Part shown: in pieces, positions 49,990 through 59,565 of the stretch
Position numbering within the stretch: position 1 is the stretch's first letter
Layout: each line of letters begins with the position of its first letter
Assembly (NCBI GenBank): GCA_045646965.1
Contig: JAZRLR010000025.1
Coordinates: 1-64,000, forward strand
Reading direction: 5' to 3'
Origin: HGM04593 sp045646965
Lineage (GTDB): Bacteria > Bacteroidota > Bacteroidia > Bacteroidales > Bacteroidaceae
Length of the DNA: 64,000 nucleotides
Program-made: the position numbers and the translations under genes
Notes under the pieces: generated by a model
What the model was told of the DNA's origin: nothing
Databases searched by the model: none
The model's input: the letters and a program-made list of their open reading frames with translations, nothing else

Positions 49990-51861
49990 TTATTTTCGCA
50001 TAAGCACGAGAAGTACATTTACATCGCTCGGCGACACTCCGGGAATGCGGCTTGCCTGTGCGAGAGTCTCGGGGTTGATAGCTGTGAGTTTCTGTCGAGC
50101 TTCTGTCGATAGCGACTCAAGAGCGGAGTAGTTGAACTTGTCTCGTATGCGTATGTTTTCGAGGCGCAGCATACGCTCGGCCTCTTCGCGTTCGCGCTCT
50201 ATGTAGCCGCGGTACTTTATCTCTATCTCCACAGCTTCGGTTATCTCTTCGCGGTTTTCTCCAAGTTTGTCGAGCTCGCGTTTGAGAGGTTGTATGTATT
50301 GCGCAATTGAATTTATTGTAATTTGTGGGCGCTCTATAATTGAGGCGAGCTTGCAGCCGCGGGTGAGCGGAGTAGTGCCCAATGCCTCTAGTCCGTGGTT
50401 TATGAGGTCGGCCTTTACCGAGAAGTTTTCGATGAAATTGGTAAGGCTTTGCATAAGTTCCTTTTTCTGTTGTAACAGTTCGTAACGTTCTTTTGTTGCG
50501 AGTCCCAGGGTGTATGACTTTTCGGTGAGGCGCATATCGGCGTTGTCGGAGCGCAGGAGTATGCGATACTCTGCGCGCGATGTAAACATACGATATGGTT
50601 CGTCCACTCCTTTGGTTACAAGGTCGTCGATGAGCACTCCTATGTAGGCTTCGTTGCGACGCAGCACGAAGCTATCCTTGCCGTCTATTTTGAGCGCGGC
50701 GTTTATGCCGGCTACGAGTCCCTGTCCGGCTGCCTCCTCGTATCCGGTGGTGCCGTTTACCTGTCCTGCAAAATAGAGGTTCTCCACAATCTTCGATTCG
50801 AGTGTGTGGTTGAGCTGTGTGGGGTCGAAGTAGTCATATTCTATCGCATAGCCGGGGCGGTAGGCAACAGCCTCTTTCAGTGCGGGTATCTTGCGCAGTG
50901 CGGTGAGCTGTATATCCATCGGCAGCGATGACGAGAATCCGTTTACATAAATCTCTTGTGTGGTCTCGCCTTCGGGCTCAAGGAAGAGCAGGTGGCGTTC
51001 GCGCTCGGCAAAGGTTACAATCTTTGTTTCTATGCTCGGGCAGTAGCGCGGGCCGATGCTTTGTATCTGTCCGTTGTAAAGAGGAGAGAATTCGAGACCG
51101 TCGCGCAGGGTTTGGTGCACTTCGGGGTTGGTATAGCAGGCCCAGCAGGGTAATTGCTCCAATTTTCTCTCGTTGCTCAAATATGAGAAACAATGAAAAT
51201 CTTCGTCACCGCGCTGAATATCAACGAGTTGTAGGTTGATACTGCGTTTGTCAAGGCGCACAGGCGTTCCTGTTTTCATTCGTCCCGTAATTACGCCGTG
51301 TTTTTTGATGGATTCTGTGAGTCCTTTTGCTGCGGGCTCGGCTATGCGGCCGCCCTCGAACTGCACTTTACCCACGTGCATCACTCCGTTGAGAAAAGTA
51401 CCTGCGGTGATGATTATGCTCTTGGCGCGGAACTCTGCGCCGAGCTGTGTTCTCACTCCTACGGCTTTGCCATCTTCTACTATGAGCTCGTTGGCGCAGT
51501 CCTGCCACATATTCAGGTTGGGGATATTTTCGAGTGTCTCTCTCCAGTATTGGCTGAACTTCATTCTGTCGCACTGCGCGCGCGGGCTCCACATCGCCGG
51601 CCCTTTTGAGCGGTTGAGCATACGGAACTGTATGGATGCACGGTCGGTGATGATACCCATATATCCGCCCAGTGCATCAATTTCGCGCACAATCTGCCCC
51701 TTGGCAATGCCGCCTATGGCAGGGTTGCAGCTCATCTGTGCAATTTTGTTCATATCCATTGTCATAAGACAGGTTTTCTTGCCCAGGTTTGCTGCGGCTG
51801 CGGCAGCCTCGCATCCTGCGTGCCCCGCTCCGATGACTAATATGTCGTAGTTGAATATCAC
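49990..51861 (-). CDS. mnmG: tRNA uridine-5-carboxymethylaminomethyl synthesis enzyme MnmG (GidA)
   Basis: With MnmE it modifies the wobble uridine of several tRNAs. The 623-residue flavoprotein opens with the FAD fold IVIGAGHAGCEAAAAAANLG, followed by CNPAIGGIAKGQIVREIDALGG, and ends in a helical tRNA-binding domain (SRIPGVSPSDVNVLL). The start is GTG at 51861, giving the expected first residues. TATCTTTG at 51888-51895 (minus strand) is its -7 box. GidA genes often lie near bacterial origins. Confidence 0.96.
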   Translation of the reverse strand: MIFNYDILVIGAGHAGCEAAAAAANLGKKTCLMTMDMNKIAQMSCNPAIGGIAKGQIVREIDALGGYMGIITDRASIQFRMLNRSKGPAMWSPRAQCDRMKFSQYWRETLENIPNLNMWQDCANELIVEDGKAVGVRTQLGAEFRAKSIIITAGTFLNGVMHVGKVQFEGGRIAEPAAKGLTESIKKHGVITGRMKTGTPVRLDKRSINLQLVDIQRGDEDFHCFSYLSNERKLEQLPCWACYTNPEVHQTLRDGLEFSPLYNGQIQSIGPRYCPSIETKIVTFAERERHLLFLEPEGETTQEIYVNGFSSSLPMDIQLTALRKIPALKEAVAYRPGYAIEYDYFDPTQLNHTLESKIVENLYFAGQVNGTTGYEEAAGQGLVAGINAALKIDGKDSFVLRRNEAYIGVLIDDLVTKGVDEPYRMFTSRAEYRILLRSDNADMRLTEKSYTLGLATKERYELLQQKKELMQSLTNFIENFSVKADLINHGLEALGTTPLTRGCKLASIIERPQITINSIAQYIQPLKRELDKLGENREEITEAVEIEIKYRGYIEREREEAERMLRLENIRIRDKFNYSALESLSTEARQKLTAINPETLAQASRIPGVSPSDVNVLLVLMRK

Positions 51862-51998
51862 GTTTTTTCTTTTATACTTTAAGAGTGCAAAGATAATAAA
51901 ACATTTTTTCTGCCTTGCAGGTTATCTTCATTATTTACCTTATCTATTTAAAGAGGTAATAATTTCGTTAAATAATATGGTTTTTAATAAAAAAGATT

Positions 51999-52006
51999 TA
52001 TTTTTG
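51999..52006 (+). promoter_or_regulatory. -7 box of frdCAB
   Basis: TATTTTTG, 85 bases before the cytochrome b start. The leader holds the palindrome TGTTCGAACA (52040-52049). No clear -33 element is seen, although the operon appears highly expressed. Confidence 0.4.
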
Positions 52007-52090
52007 TAGGTAATTAGTACGTGGTATACTGGTTTTATGTGTTCGAACATAAACAATTTATTTATTTATATATTTTAATATCAATTTATT

Positions 52091-52789
52091 ATGTGGTTAT
52101 TTAATTCTTCTGTGGGAAAGAAGGTTATTATGAGTGTATCGGGTATTGCCCTTGTACTCTTCCTCCTTTTCCATATGTCAATGAACCTTGTTGCTATCTT
52201 CAGCACCGAAGGTTACAACATGATTTGTGAGTTTTTGGGAGCTAACTGGTATGCCCTCATTGCAACTGCAGGCCTTGCCGCTCTTGTAGTAGTGCATTTC
52301 GTTTATGCAATCATCCTCACACTTCAGAACAAAAAGGCTCGCGGCGGTCAGGGTTATGCCTACACCGTAAAGCCTAAAAACGTTGAGTGGGCTTCGCAGA
52401 ATATGTTTGTGCTTGGCCTCATCGTAGTATTGGGTATGGCTCTGCACTTGTTCAACTTCTGGGCAAATATGCAGCTTCCCGAGGTTTTGCACAAGATTGG
52501 TATGCACGTTGATGAGGCTACTTTGAGCCTTGCTGCAAACGGCACACACTACATTGCACAAACCTTTGCTTGCCCCGTTTACGTTGCACTTTATGTTATC
52601 TGGTTGGCTGCTTTGTGGTTCCACCTCACACACGGTTTCTGGAGCGCATTGCAGACTCTCGGCTGGGCCAATAAAATCTGGTTCGAGCGCTGGAAGACTA
52701 TCGGCAACGTACTTGTTACTCTCATTATTCTTGGTTTCTTGGCTGTTGTAGTTGTTTACGCATTCTGCCCCTGTGCAGGCGGCTGCTAA
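52091..52789 (+). CDS. frdC: Fumarate reductase / succinate dehydrogenase cytochrome b subunit
   Basis: Membrane anchor that binds haem and menaquinone for the flavoprotein and iron-sulfur subunits. The 232-residue protein has five hydrophobic helices; N-terminal SVGKKVIMSVSGIALVLFLLFHMSMNL carries the first His, and others are in later helices (ALHLFNFW, WFHLTHGFWS), giving the His ligands of the diheme type B form. First gene of frdCAB. Codons are strongly biased, unlike adjacent genes, consistent with high expression. Confidence 0.92.
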   Translation: MWLFNSSVGKKVIMSVSGIALVLFLLFHMSMNLVAIFSTEGYNMICEFLGANWYALIATAGLAALVVVHFVYAIILTLQNKKARGGQGYAYTVKPKNVEWASQNMFVLGLIVVLGMALHLFNFWANMQLPEVLHKIGMHVDEATLSLAANGTHYIAQTFACPVYVALYVIWLAALWFHLTHGFWSALQTLGWANKIWFERWKTIGNVLVTLIILGFLAVVVVYAFCPCAGGC

Positions 52790-52826
52790 TTACCGATGTT
52801 TTTTTAAATTATAAAATTCAAATATT

Positions 52827-54785
52827 ATGGCTAAAATAAGTTCAGTAAAAGTGGATTCTAAAATTCCTGAAGGCCCTTTGGCCGAGAAATGGACGAACTA
52901 TAAGGCGCATCAGAAATTGGTGAACCCTGCAAACAAACGTAAACTCGATATCATCGTAGTGGGTACAGGTCTTGCAGGTGCATCGGCTGCCGCTTCTTTG
53001 GGAGCTATGGGCTTCAACGTTCTTAACTTCTGTATTCAGGATTCACCCCGCCGTGCTCACTCTATTGCTGCACAGGGTGGTATAAATGCTGCAAAGAACT
53101 ATCAGAACGACGGTGACTCGGTTTATCGTCTCTTCTACGATACAATCAAGGGTGGTGACTACCGTGCACGTGAGGCAAACGTTTATCGTTTGGCCGAGGT
53201 ATCGGGTGCAATCATCGACCAGTGCGTGGCACAGTGTGTTCCCTTCGCTCGCGAGTACGGCGGTCTCTTGGCTAACCGTTCTTTTGGTGGTGCGCAGGTA
53301 TCGCGTACATTCTATGCCCGCGGTCAGACCGGTCAGCAGCTTCTCTTGGGTGCCTACTCTGCTCTCAACTATCAGGTGAGCCAGGGCACTGTTAAGGTGT
53401 ATACACGTTACGAGATGCTCGACCTTGTAATCATCGATGGTCGTGCACGCGGTATCATCGCTCGTAACCTTGTAACAGGTAAGGTTGAGCGTTTTGCAGC
53501 TCACGCTGTGGTTATCGGTACCGGTGGTTACGGTAACACATACTTCCTCTCTACAAACGCTATGGGTAGCAACGGCTCTGCCGCTTTGCAGTGCTACCGC
53601 AAGGGTGCATATTTCGCAAACCCCTGCTACGCACAGATTCACCCCACCTGTATTCCCGTACACGGCGACAAGCAGTCTAAACTTACTCTTATGTCAGAGT
53701 CTCTGCGTAACGACGGTCGTATCTGGGTTCCCAAGAAATTGGAGGATGCAAAGGCTTTGCAGGCTGGTACAAAACATCCCAATGATATTCCCGACGAGGA
53801 CCGCGTCTTCTACTTGGAGCGTCGTTATCCCGCGTTCGGTAACCTCGTGCCCCGTGACGTTGCCTCTCGTGCTGCCAAAGAGCGTTGCGACGCAGGCTAC
53901 GGCGTAAACAACACAGGTCTTGCTGTGTTCCTCGACTTCAAATATGCTATCCAGCGTCTTGGCGAGGATGTAGTGCGTCAGCGCTATGGTAACCTCTTCG
54001 ATATGTACGAGGAGATCGCCGACACCAACCCCTACAAGGAGCCTATGATGATTTTCCCCGCTATCCACTACACAATGGGTGGTATCTGGGTAGACTATGA
54101 GTTGCAGACATCAGTTCCCGGTTTGTTCGCTATCGGTGAGGCTAACTTCTCTGACCACGGTGCCAACCGTTTGGGTGCTTCTGCTCTTATGCAGGGATTG
54201 GCCGATGGTTACTTTGTATTGCCTTACACAATTCAGAACTACCTCTCTGACCAGATTCAGGTTCCCCGCTTCAGCACCGACGCTCCCGAGTTCATTGCTG
54301 CCGAGAAGGCTGTCAATGACAAGATTGCGAAGCTTATGGCAATCAAGGGTAAGCGCAGCGTAGACTCTATCCACAAGGAACTTGGTCACGTTATGTGGGA
54401 CTATGTGGGTATGGCACGTACCGAGGAGTCTTTGAAGACCGCGTTGAAGAAACTCGACGAGGTGGAGAAACTCTTCTGGAGCGAGCTCTTCATCCCCGGC
54501 TCTGCCGACACCTTGAACGTAGAGCTCGAGAAGGCTCTCCGTCTCTTGGATTTCATCGAGATTGGCAAGCTTATGGCTTACGACGCACTCAACCGTGAGG
54601 AGTCTTGCGGTGGTCACTTCCGTGAGGAGCACCAGACCGAGGAGGGCGAGGCTAAACGTGACGATGAGAACTATTCATACGTTGCCTGCTGGAAATTTGC
54701 CGGCGAGGGACAGGAGCCCGAGCTCATTAAAGAGGACCTCAACTATCAGTACATCAAGGTACAGCAACGTAACTACAAAAACTAA
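52827..54785 (+). CDS. frdA: Fumarate reductase / succinate dehydrogenase flavoprotein subunit
   Basis: Catalytic FAD subunit interconverting fumarate and succinate, on the cytoplasmic side of the membrane; in anaerobic gut Bacteroidota it mainly reduces fumarate. The 652-residue protein has the dinucleotide fold VGTGLAGASAAASLGAMG, the FAD-linking His in RAHSIAAQGGINAAKNY, the active-site region GVNNTGLAVFLDF, and FAIGEANFSDHGANRLGASALM. It lies 37 bases after the cytochrome b gene and 20 before the iron-sulfur gene. Confidence 0.96.
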   Translation: MAKISSVKVDSKIPEGPLAEKWTNYKAHQKLVNPANKRKLDIIVVGTGLAGASAAASLGAMGFNVLNFCIQDSPRRAHSIAAQGGINAAKNYQNDGDSVYRLFYDTIKGGDYRAREANVYRLAEVSGAIIDQCVAQCVPFAREYGGLLANRSFGGAQVSRTFYARGQTGQQLLLGAYSALNYQVSQGTVKVYTRYEMLDLVIIDGRARGIIARNLVTGKVERFAAHAVVIGTGGYGNTYFLSTNAMGSNGSAALQCYRKGAYFANPCYAQIHPTCIPVHGDKQSKLTLMSESLRNDGRIWVPKKLEDAKALQAGTKHPNDIPDEDRVFYLERRYPAFGNLVPRDVASRAAKERCDAGYGVNNTGLAVFLDFKYAIQRLGEDVVRQRYGNLFDMYEEIADTNPYKEPMMIFPAIHYTMGGIWVDYELQTSVPGLFAIGEANFSDHGANRLGASALMQGLADGYFVLPYTIQNYLSDQIQVPRFSTDAPEFIAAEKAVNDKIAKLMAIKGKRSVDSIHKELGHVMWDYVGMARTEESLKTALKKLDEVEKLFWSELFIPGSADTLNVELEKALRLLDFIEIGKLMAYDALNREESCGGHFREEHQTEEGEAKRDDENYSYVACWKFAGEGQEPELIKEDLNYQYIKVQQRNYKN

Positions 54786-54805
54786 CCTGAAAAATTCAAA
54801 AAACA

Positions 54806-55561
54806 ATGGATAAAAATATCAGTTTTACATTGAAAGTATGGCGTCAGAGAGGTCCTAAAGAGAAAGGTGCTTTCGCTACCTATCAGATGAAGGATATCCC
54901 CGGTGATACCTCGTTCCTCGAGATGCTGGATATATTGAACGAGACTTTGGTGAACAAAGGTGAGGAGCCTATCGTGTTCGACCACGACTGTCGCGAGGGT
55001 ATCTGCGGTATGTGTTCACTCTATGTGAACGGTCATCCCCACGGCCCTGCAACAGGTGCTACAACCTGTCAGCTCTATATGCGTCGTTTCAAGGACGGTG
55101 ACACAATCACTGTTGAGCCCTGGCGTTCGGCAGCGTTCCCCGTTATCCGCGACCTTATGGTAGACAGAACTGCTTTTGACAAGATTCAGCAGGCCGGCGG
55201 TTATGTGTCAATCAACACAGGTGGTATGCCCGACGCTAACGCAATTCCCATCGGCAAGGACATCGCCGAGGAGGCTATGGACGCTGCTGCTTGTATCGGT
55301 TGCGGTGCTTGTGTAGCTGCTTGTAAGAACGGTTCTGCTATGCTGTTCGTTTCGGCCAAGGTGAGCCAGTTTGCTCTCCTTCCCCAGGGTAAGGCCGAGG
55401 CTGCAAAGCGTGCAAAATCTATGATTGCAAAGATGGACGAGCTCGGATTTGGTAACTGTACCAACACCCGCGCTTGCGAGGCAGAGTGCCCCAAATGTAT
55501 CTCTATCAGCAATATCGCACGTTTGAACCGTGAGTTCATCAAAGCAAAGATGAAAGACTAA
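54806..55561 (+). CDS. frdB: Fumarate reductase / succinate dehydrogenase iron-sulfur subunit
   Basis: Relays electrons between haem/quinol and FAD. In 251 residues: the 2Fe-2S ligands CREGICGMC with a later Cys in GATTCQLY (about 62-90), then CIGCGACVAAC for the 4Fe-4S cluster and CEAECPKCISI for the third cluster. All expected Cys are present. Last gene of the operon; a terminator follows. Confidence 0.95.
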   Translation: MDKNISFTLKVWRQRGPKEKGAFATYQMKDIPGDTSFLEMLDILNETLVNKGEEPIVFDHDCREGICGMCSLYVNGHPHGPATGATTCQLYMRRFKDGDTITVEPWRSAAFPVIRDLMVDRTAFDKIQQAGGYVSINTGGMPDANAIPIGKDIAEEAMDAAACIGCGACVAACKNGSAMLFVSAKVSQFALLPQGKAEAAKRAKSMIAKMDELGFGNCTNTRACEAECPKCISISNIARLNREFIKAKMKD

Positions 55562-55586
55562 ATATCATTTATAATAATGATTGTGT

Positions 55587-55620
55587 GGGAGGCAGCCGTT
55601 TGGTTGCCTCCTATTATTTT
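55587..55620 (+). terminator. Terminator of frdCAB
   Basis: GGAGGCA (55588-55594) and TGCCTCC (55605-55611), extended by GCC/GGT, form a stem followed by TATTATTTTA, 27 bases after the frdB stop. Confidence 0.75.
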
Positions 55621-55748
55621 ATAAGGAGATAATTTTCTCCTTGTCTATTGCAGACTTTTCCTTTATTTGTTTAAATTTGCAGCCACGCTTTTTGGGCGGG
55701 GCAGGCGAGGCCTGCCACAGTAATGTTTTTTATACAAACGATAAACAG

Positions 55749-56540
55749 ATGAAAATTGCTATTATAGGAGCTGGAAATATGGGCGGAGCGATAGCGCGCG
55801 GCCTGGCTGCCACCGTTGCGGGTGTCGATATTTGTGTGTCGAACCCCTCTGTGGGCAAGCTCGAAGCACTCAAGCAGGAATTTCCCGCTTTAAACATAAC
55901 CACCGACAATTGTGAGGCTGTGTGCGGTGCCGATTTTGTGTTCCTTGCGGTGAAACCGTGGAAGATGGAGGAGGTTATCGCGCAGATAAAGCCCTTGCTG
56001 TGCTACGGGAAACAGATTGTGGTTTCTGTGGCAGGCGGTGTGGGCAGCGCACAGATAGACAGTTGGCTCGCAAAGCAGGGCGAGGAGCTTCCTCCTCTTT
56101 ATATTATTATACCAAACACAGCCATAGCCACAGGGTGCAGTATGACCTTTGTGTGCGGAAAGCGCACGCTCGCCGCTGCCGATGAAAAGATTTCGCAGAT
56201 GTTCTCGACTATGGGAGAGGTTATGTTTGTAGATGAGGCTCTTGTGGGGGCGGGTACCGCTCTGGCCTCGTGTGGCATAGCATACGCTCTGCGTTATATC
56301 CGCGCAGCCGTAGAGGGTGGTGTGGAGCTCGGTTTCCGTGCCGCCGATGCGCAAAAGATTGTTATGCAGACATTGAAGGGCGCCGTGTCGGTTCTCGAGA
56401 CAAACGGCACACATCCCGAGGTGGAGATTGACCGCGTTACCACACCCGGCGGTCTCACCATAAGGGGGTTGAATGCGATGGAAGAGGCCGGTTTCACGGC
56501 AAGTGTGATTGAGGGGTTGCGTGCCTCTGTAAAAAAATAG
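55749..56540 (+). CDS. proC: Pyrroline-5-carboxylate reductase
   Basis: Last step of proline synthesis. The 263-residue protein starts IAIIGAGNMGGAIARGLA (NADPH fold) and has the family signature DRVTTPGGLTIRGLNAMEEAGF near the C-terminus. The frame is open upstream to 55581, but the ATG at 55749 fits the family start. A promoter with TTG (55648-55650), 21 bases and TAAATTTG (55672-55679) lies before it. First of proC-proB-proA, the whole path from glutamate. Confidence 0.95.
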   Translation: MKIAIIGAGNMGGAIARGLAATVAGVDICVSNPSVGKLEALKQEFPALNITTDNCEAVCGADFVFLAVKPWKMEEVIAQIKPLLCYGKQIVVSVAGGVGSAQIDSWLAKQGEELPPLYIIIPNTAIATGCSMTFVCGKRTLAAADEKISQMFSTMGEVMFVDEALVGAGTALASCGIAYALRYIRAAVEGGVELGFRAADAQKIVMQTLKGAVSVLETNGTHPEVEIDRVTTPGGLTIRGLNAMEEAGFTASVIEGLRASVKK

Positions 56541-56543
56541 TAT

Positions 56544-57638
56544 ATGACAATGCAAGCTATATATAAACGTGTGGCGGTGAAGGTGGGAAGTAATGTGCTC
56601 ACCCGCCCCGACGGTACACTCGACGTTACAAGAATGTCGGCAATTGTAGACCAGATAGCAGCCTTGCGCTCTATGGGAGTCGAAGTAATTCTCATCTCCT
56701 CGGGTGCGGTGGCAAGCGGTCGCAGCGAGCTGCGTTCTCTCTCGCCCAAGCACCTCGACACGGTGGGGCAGCGCCAACTCTACTCGGCTGTAGGGCAGGC
56801 AAAGCTCATAAATCGTTACTACGAGCTCTTTCGCGAGCATAATATCCCTGTGGGGCAGGTGCTTACGATGAAAGAGAGTTTTTCTACACGACGTCTCTAC
56901 CTGAACCAGCGTAATTGTATGATGGTGATGCTCGAGAACGGTGTGCTGCCCATTGTAAACGAGAACGACACGGTGAGCGTAACCGAGCTTATGTTTACCG
57001 ACAACGACGAACTGTCGGGCCTTGTGGCATCTATGATGGATGTGCAGGCGCTCATCATATTAAGTAACGTGGACGGTGTCTACAGCGGTGTGCCGGGGGA
57101 GCCGGGCGTTGAGGTAATACGTCGTGTGGAGCCGGGCAGAGAGCTCGCCGACTACATTCAAGCTACAAAGTCGAGCTTCGGCCGCGGTGGTATGATGACA
57201 AAGTGTAACATAGCACGCAAGGTGGCCGAGGAGGGTATCGCCGTGTATATAGCCAACGGCAAGCGCGACGGTGTGCTCACCTCGCTTGTGACAGCTCCCG
57301 AGTCGCTTGTCTCTACCTGCTTCGTACCCTCCGAGGGCTGTGTCTCACCCATTAAAAAGTGGATAGCGCACAGTTCGGGTTTTGTAAAGGGTGCCGTCTA
57401 CCTCAATGAGCAGGCTGTGGAGGCTGTGTGTGGCGATAAAGCTGTGAGCATATTGCCTGTGGGTGTGGTGCGTGCCGAGGGCACCTTCTGGCGCGACGAC
57501 CTTGTGAGCATTGTGGCGCCCGACGGTAGCGTGCTCGGCGTGGGACGTGTGGCCTACGACAGCGATGAAATTGTGCAGGTGATAGGCAAACACGGTTGCA
57601 AGCCTGTGGTACATTATAACTATTTATATCTTGAATAA
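56544..57638 (+). CDS. proB: Glutamate 5-kinase
   Basis: Phosphorylates glutamate in the first step of proline synthesis. The 364-residue protein has the amino-acid kinase domain (VAVKVGSNVLTRPDGTLD; LISSGAVASGRSEL; VNENDTVS; SFGRGGMMTKCNIARKVAEEG) to about residue 260 and a C-terminal PUA domain (about 275-360). In other bacteria this enzyme is inhibited by proline. It begins 3 bases after proC. Confidence 0.95.
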   Translation: MTMQAIYKRVAVKVGSNVLTRPDGTLDVTRMSAIVDQIAALRSMGVEVILISSGAVASGRSELRSLSPKHLDTVGQRQLYSAVGQAKLINRYYELFREHNIPVGQVLTMKESFSTRRLYLNQRNCMMVMLENGVLPIVNENDTVSVTELMFTDNDELSGLVASMMDVQALIILSNVDGVYSGVPGEPGVEVIRRVEPGRELADYIQATKSSFGRGGMMTKCNIARKVAEEGIAVYIANGKRDGVLTSLVTAPESLVSTCFVPSEGCVSPIKKWIAHSSGFVKGAVYLNEQAVEAVCGDKAVSILPVGVVRAEGTFWRDDLVSIVAPDGSVLGVGRVAYDSDEIVQVIGKHGCKPVVHYNYLYLE

Positions 57639-57639
57639 T

Positions 57640-58887
57640 ATGGAATTAAATAATATCTTCAGCGAGGTTAAAAAAGCCTCTGCCGAGCTGTTGCGCTTGA
57701 GCGGACAGCGTATAAACGAAATTCTCCTTGCCGTGGCCGACGAGGCCGAGAAACAGCATCCCTATATCCTCGAAGCCAATGAACGCGACCTTGCAAAGAT
57801 GTCGCCCGAAGACCCTAGATACGACCGTCTGCGTCTCACACAGGAGCGCATTGCGGGCATCGCAGCCGATATGCGTAAAGTGGCCTCTTTGCCTTCGCCG
57901 CTTGGCAAGGTGCTCAAGGAGTCTGTTCTGCCCAACGGGTTGCAGCTTTCTCGCGTGAGCGTGCCTTTTGGCGTTATAGGTGTCATATACGAGGCACGCC
58001 CCAATGTGAGCTTCGATGTCTTTGCCCTTTGTATGAAGGCGGGGAGCGCCTGTGTACTCAAGGGTGGCAGCGATGCCGAGGAATCGAATAAAGCTATCGT
58101 GGAGGTTATACACAGCGTGTTGCGCCGTTGTGGCGTGAACGAGCGCGTTGTGGAGCTTTTGCCCGTGGAGCGAGAGGCTACACAGGCTCTGCTGACAGCC
58201 CGCGGCTATGTCGATCTTATAATTCCCCGTGGCAGCAGCCGTCTCATAAATTTTGTGCGTTCAAATGCCACAATACCGGTCATTGAGACAGGTGCAGGTG
58301 TGTGTCACACCTATTTCGATGCGTCGGGCGACCTTGCCAAGGGTGCAGCGATTGTAAACAATGCCAAGACACGTCGTGTGAGCGTGTGTAACGCCCTCGA
58401 TTGCCTTTTGGTGCACAGCGACAGGTTGTGCGACCTTGCCGCGCTCTGCGAGCCTCTGAAGGAGAGCTGCGTGAAGATATTTGCCGACGAGGCTGCCTAT
58501 GCCGCTCTCGAGGGCAGCTACCCCGCAGAGCTTCTTCTGCACGCCGACGAGGAGAGCTTCGGCACAGAGTTCTTGAGCTATTCTATGGCTGTGAAATGCG
58601 TTGCCACGGTCGATGAGGCTGTGGAGCATATCTCGCGTTACGGTTCGGGACACAGCGAGTGCATCGTGGCCGAAAACAGCGATGTGGCCGACCTCTTTAC
58701 CACCCTGGTAGATGCCGCCTGTGTATATGTAAATGCCCCCACATCGTTTACCGACGGTGCGCAGTTTGGTCTCGGAGCCGAGATAGGTATCAGCACACAG
58801 AAACTGCACGCGCGTGGCCCTATGGCACTCGACGAGATTGTCACATACAAGTGGATTATAAAGGGTAACGGGCAGGTGCGTAAATAA
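57640..58887 (+). CDS. proA: Glutamate-5-semialdehyde dehydrogenase (gamma-glutamyl phosphate reductase)
   Basis: Reduces gamma-glutamyl phosphate made by ProB. The 415-residue aldehyde-dehydrogenase-fold protein has the PFGVIGVIYEARPNVSFD signature, KGGSDAEESNKA, and the catalytic Cys in NNAKTRRVSVCNALDCLLVH. It starts at the ATG 1 base after proB; an in-frame TTG three codons earlier would overlap proB. Proximity of the two suits channelling of the labile intermediate. Confidence 0.95.
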   Translation: MELNNIFSEVKKASAELLRLSGQRINEILLAVADEAEKQHPYILEANERDLAKMSPEDPRYDRLRLTQERIAGIAADMRKVASLPSPLGKVLKESVLPNGLQLSRVSVPFGVIGVIYEARPNVSFDVFALCMKAGSACVLKGGSDAEESNKAIVEVIHSVLRRCGVNERVVELLPVEREATQALLTARGYVDLIIPRGSSRLINFVRSNATIPVIETGAGVCHTYFDASGDLAKGAAIVNNAKTRRVSVCNALDCLLVHSDRLCDLAALCEPLKESCVKIFADEAAYAALEGSYPAELLLHADEESFGTEFLSYSMAVKCVATVDEAVEHISRYGSGHSECIVAENSDVADLFTTLVDAACVYVNAPTSFTDGAQFGLGAEIGISTQKLHARGPMALDEIVTYKWIIKGNGQVRK

Positions 58888-58904
58888 CCTTCTGTTATCT
58901 CTAT

Positions 58905-58944
58905 AAAACAAATGTACACCAAGTTTTTGGTGTACATTTGTTTT
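58905..58944. terminator. Bidirectional terminator
   Basis: AAAACAAATGTACACCAA and its complement form an 18-bp stem with loop GTTT, with T-run after it. It ends proCBA and the converging wbqC gene, whose stop codon lies at its right edge. Confidence 0.8.
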
Positions 58945-59557
58945 ATTTACCGCTGTCGCGCAGAACTATGAGAGCCTCGGGGCCCATATTAAACAGCAAG
59001 TCGATGATACTTGTGTCGGGGATGAAACCGTTGCGTGCCGCAAATACCTGATAGTAGGGCAGGGCGGTGGCTTTCTCGGTAATTATTTTGGGTGAGGCTG
59101 CCGGGCGTATATCCTCGCAGATGTCGCTCTCTGTAATTATTTCGTCGGCAATAGTTATTTCGCGTTCGAGCCCGAGCAGCTCGCACACCACAGCGTGCAG
59201 GCGCAGGTTGAAATCCATAAGATAGCCGTCGCGCTCTTCGTAGAAATGTGCGAAATCGTCGGCGTAATATTCAAAGAAGGGGCTTTTGCGGTAGGCGCTC
59301 ACAAGGGCGTTCCAGTGAAGATGTCTCCAGTTGCCGTGCTCGCTTATGCGTATATCGCGCATAGGGCGGTTACCTCCGTCGTGTATGACGGGTATGGTGA
59401 GGCTCTGTGTGCCGTTCTCTGTGGCTATGACTGCGCGGTTGCGGTAGGTCTGCTTGGTAAAGGGGGCGCAGGCATCTATGAGAGCTCCGTCGCTCGCATA
59501 GAGACGTACATAGTGCGACACCGGGGCAAGGTAGAGAGGGTGTGTTATAATCTTCAT
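58943..59557 (-). CDS. WbqC family protein
   Basis: A 204-residue WbqC-like protein. The start IITHPLYLAPVSHYVRLYASDG, then NRAVIATENGTQSLTIPV and WRHLHWNALVSAYRKSPFFEYYADDF are the family's conserved blocks. WbqC proteins occur in surface-polysaccharide gene clusters, often near glycosyltransferases, with no proven enzyme activity. Here the gene follows lepB by 8 bases and is the last of a dapB-lepB-wbqC set. Confidence 0.88.
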   Translation of the reverse strand: MKIITHPLYLAPVSHYVRLYASDGALIDACAPFTKQTYRNRAVIATENGTQSLTIPVIHDGGNRPMRDIRISEHGNWRHLHWNALVSAYRKSPFFEYYADDFAHFYEERDGYLMDFNLRLHAVVCELLGLEREITIADEIITESDICEDIRPAASPKIITEKATALPYYQVFAARNGFIPDTSIIDLLFNMGPEALIVLRDSGK

Positions 59558-59565
59558 CGGCGGCT

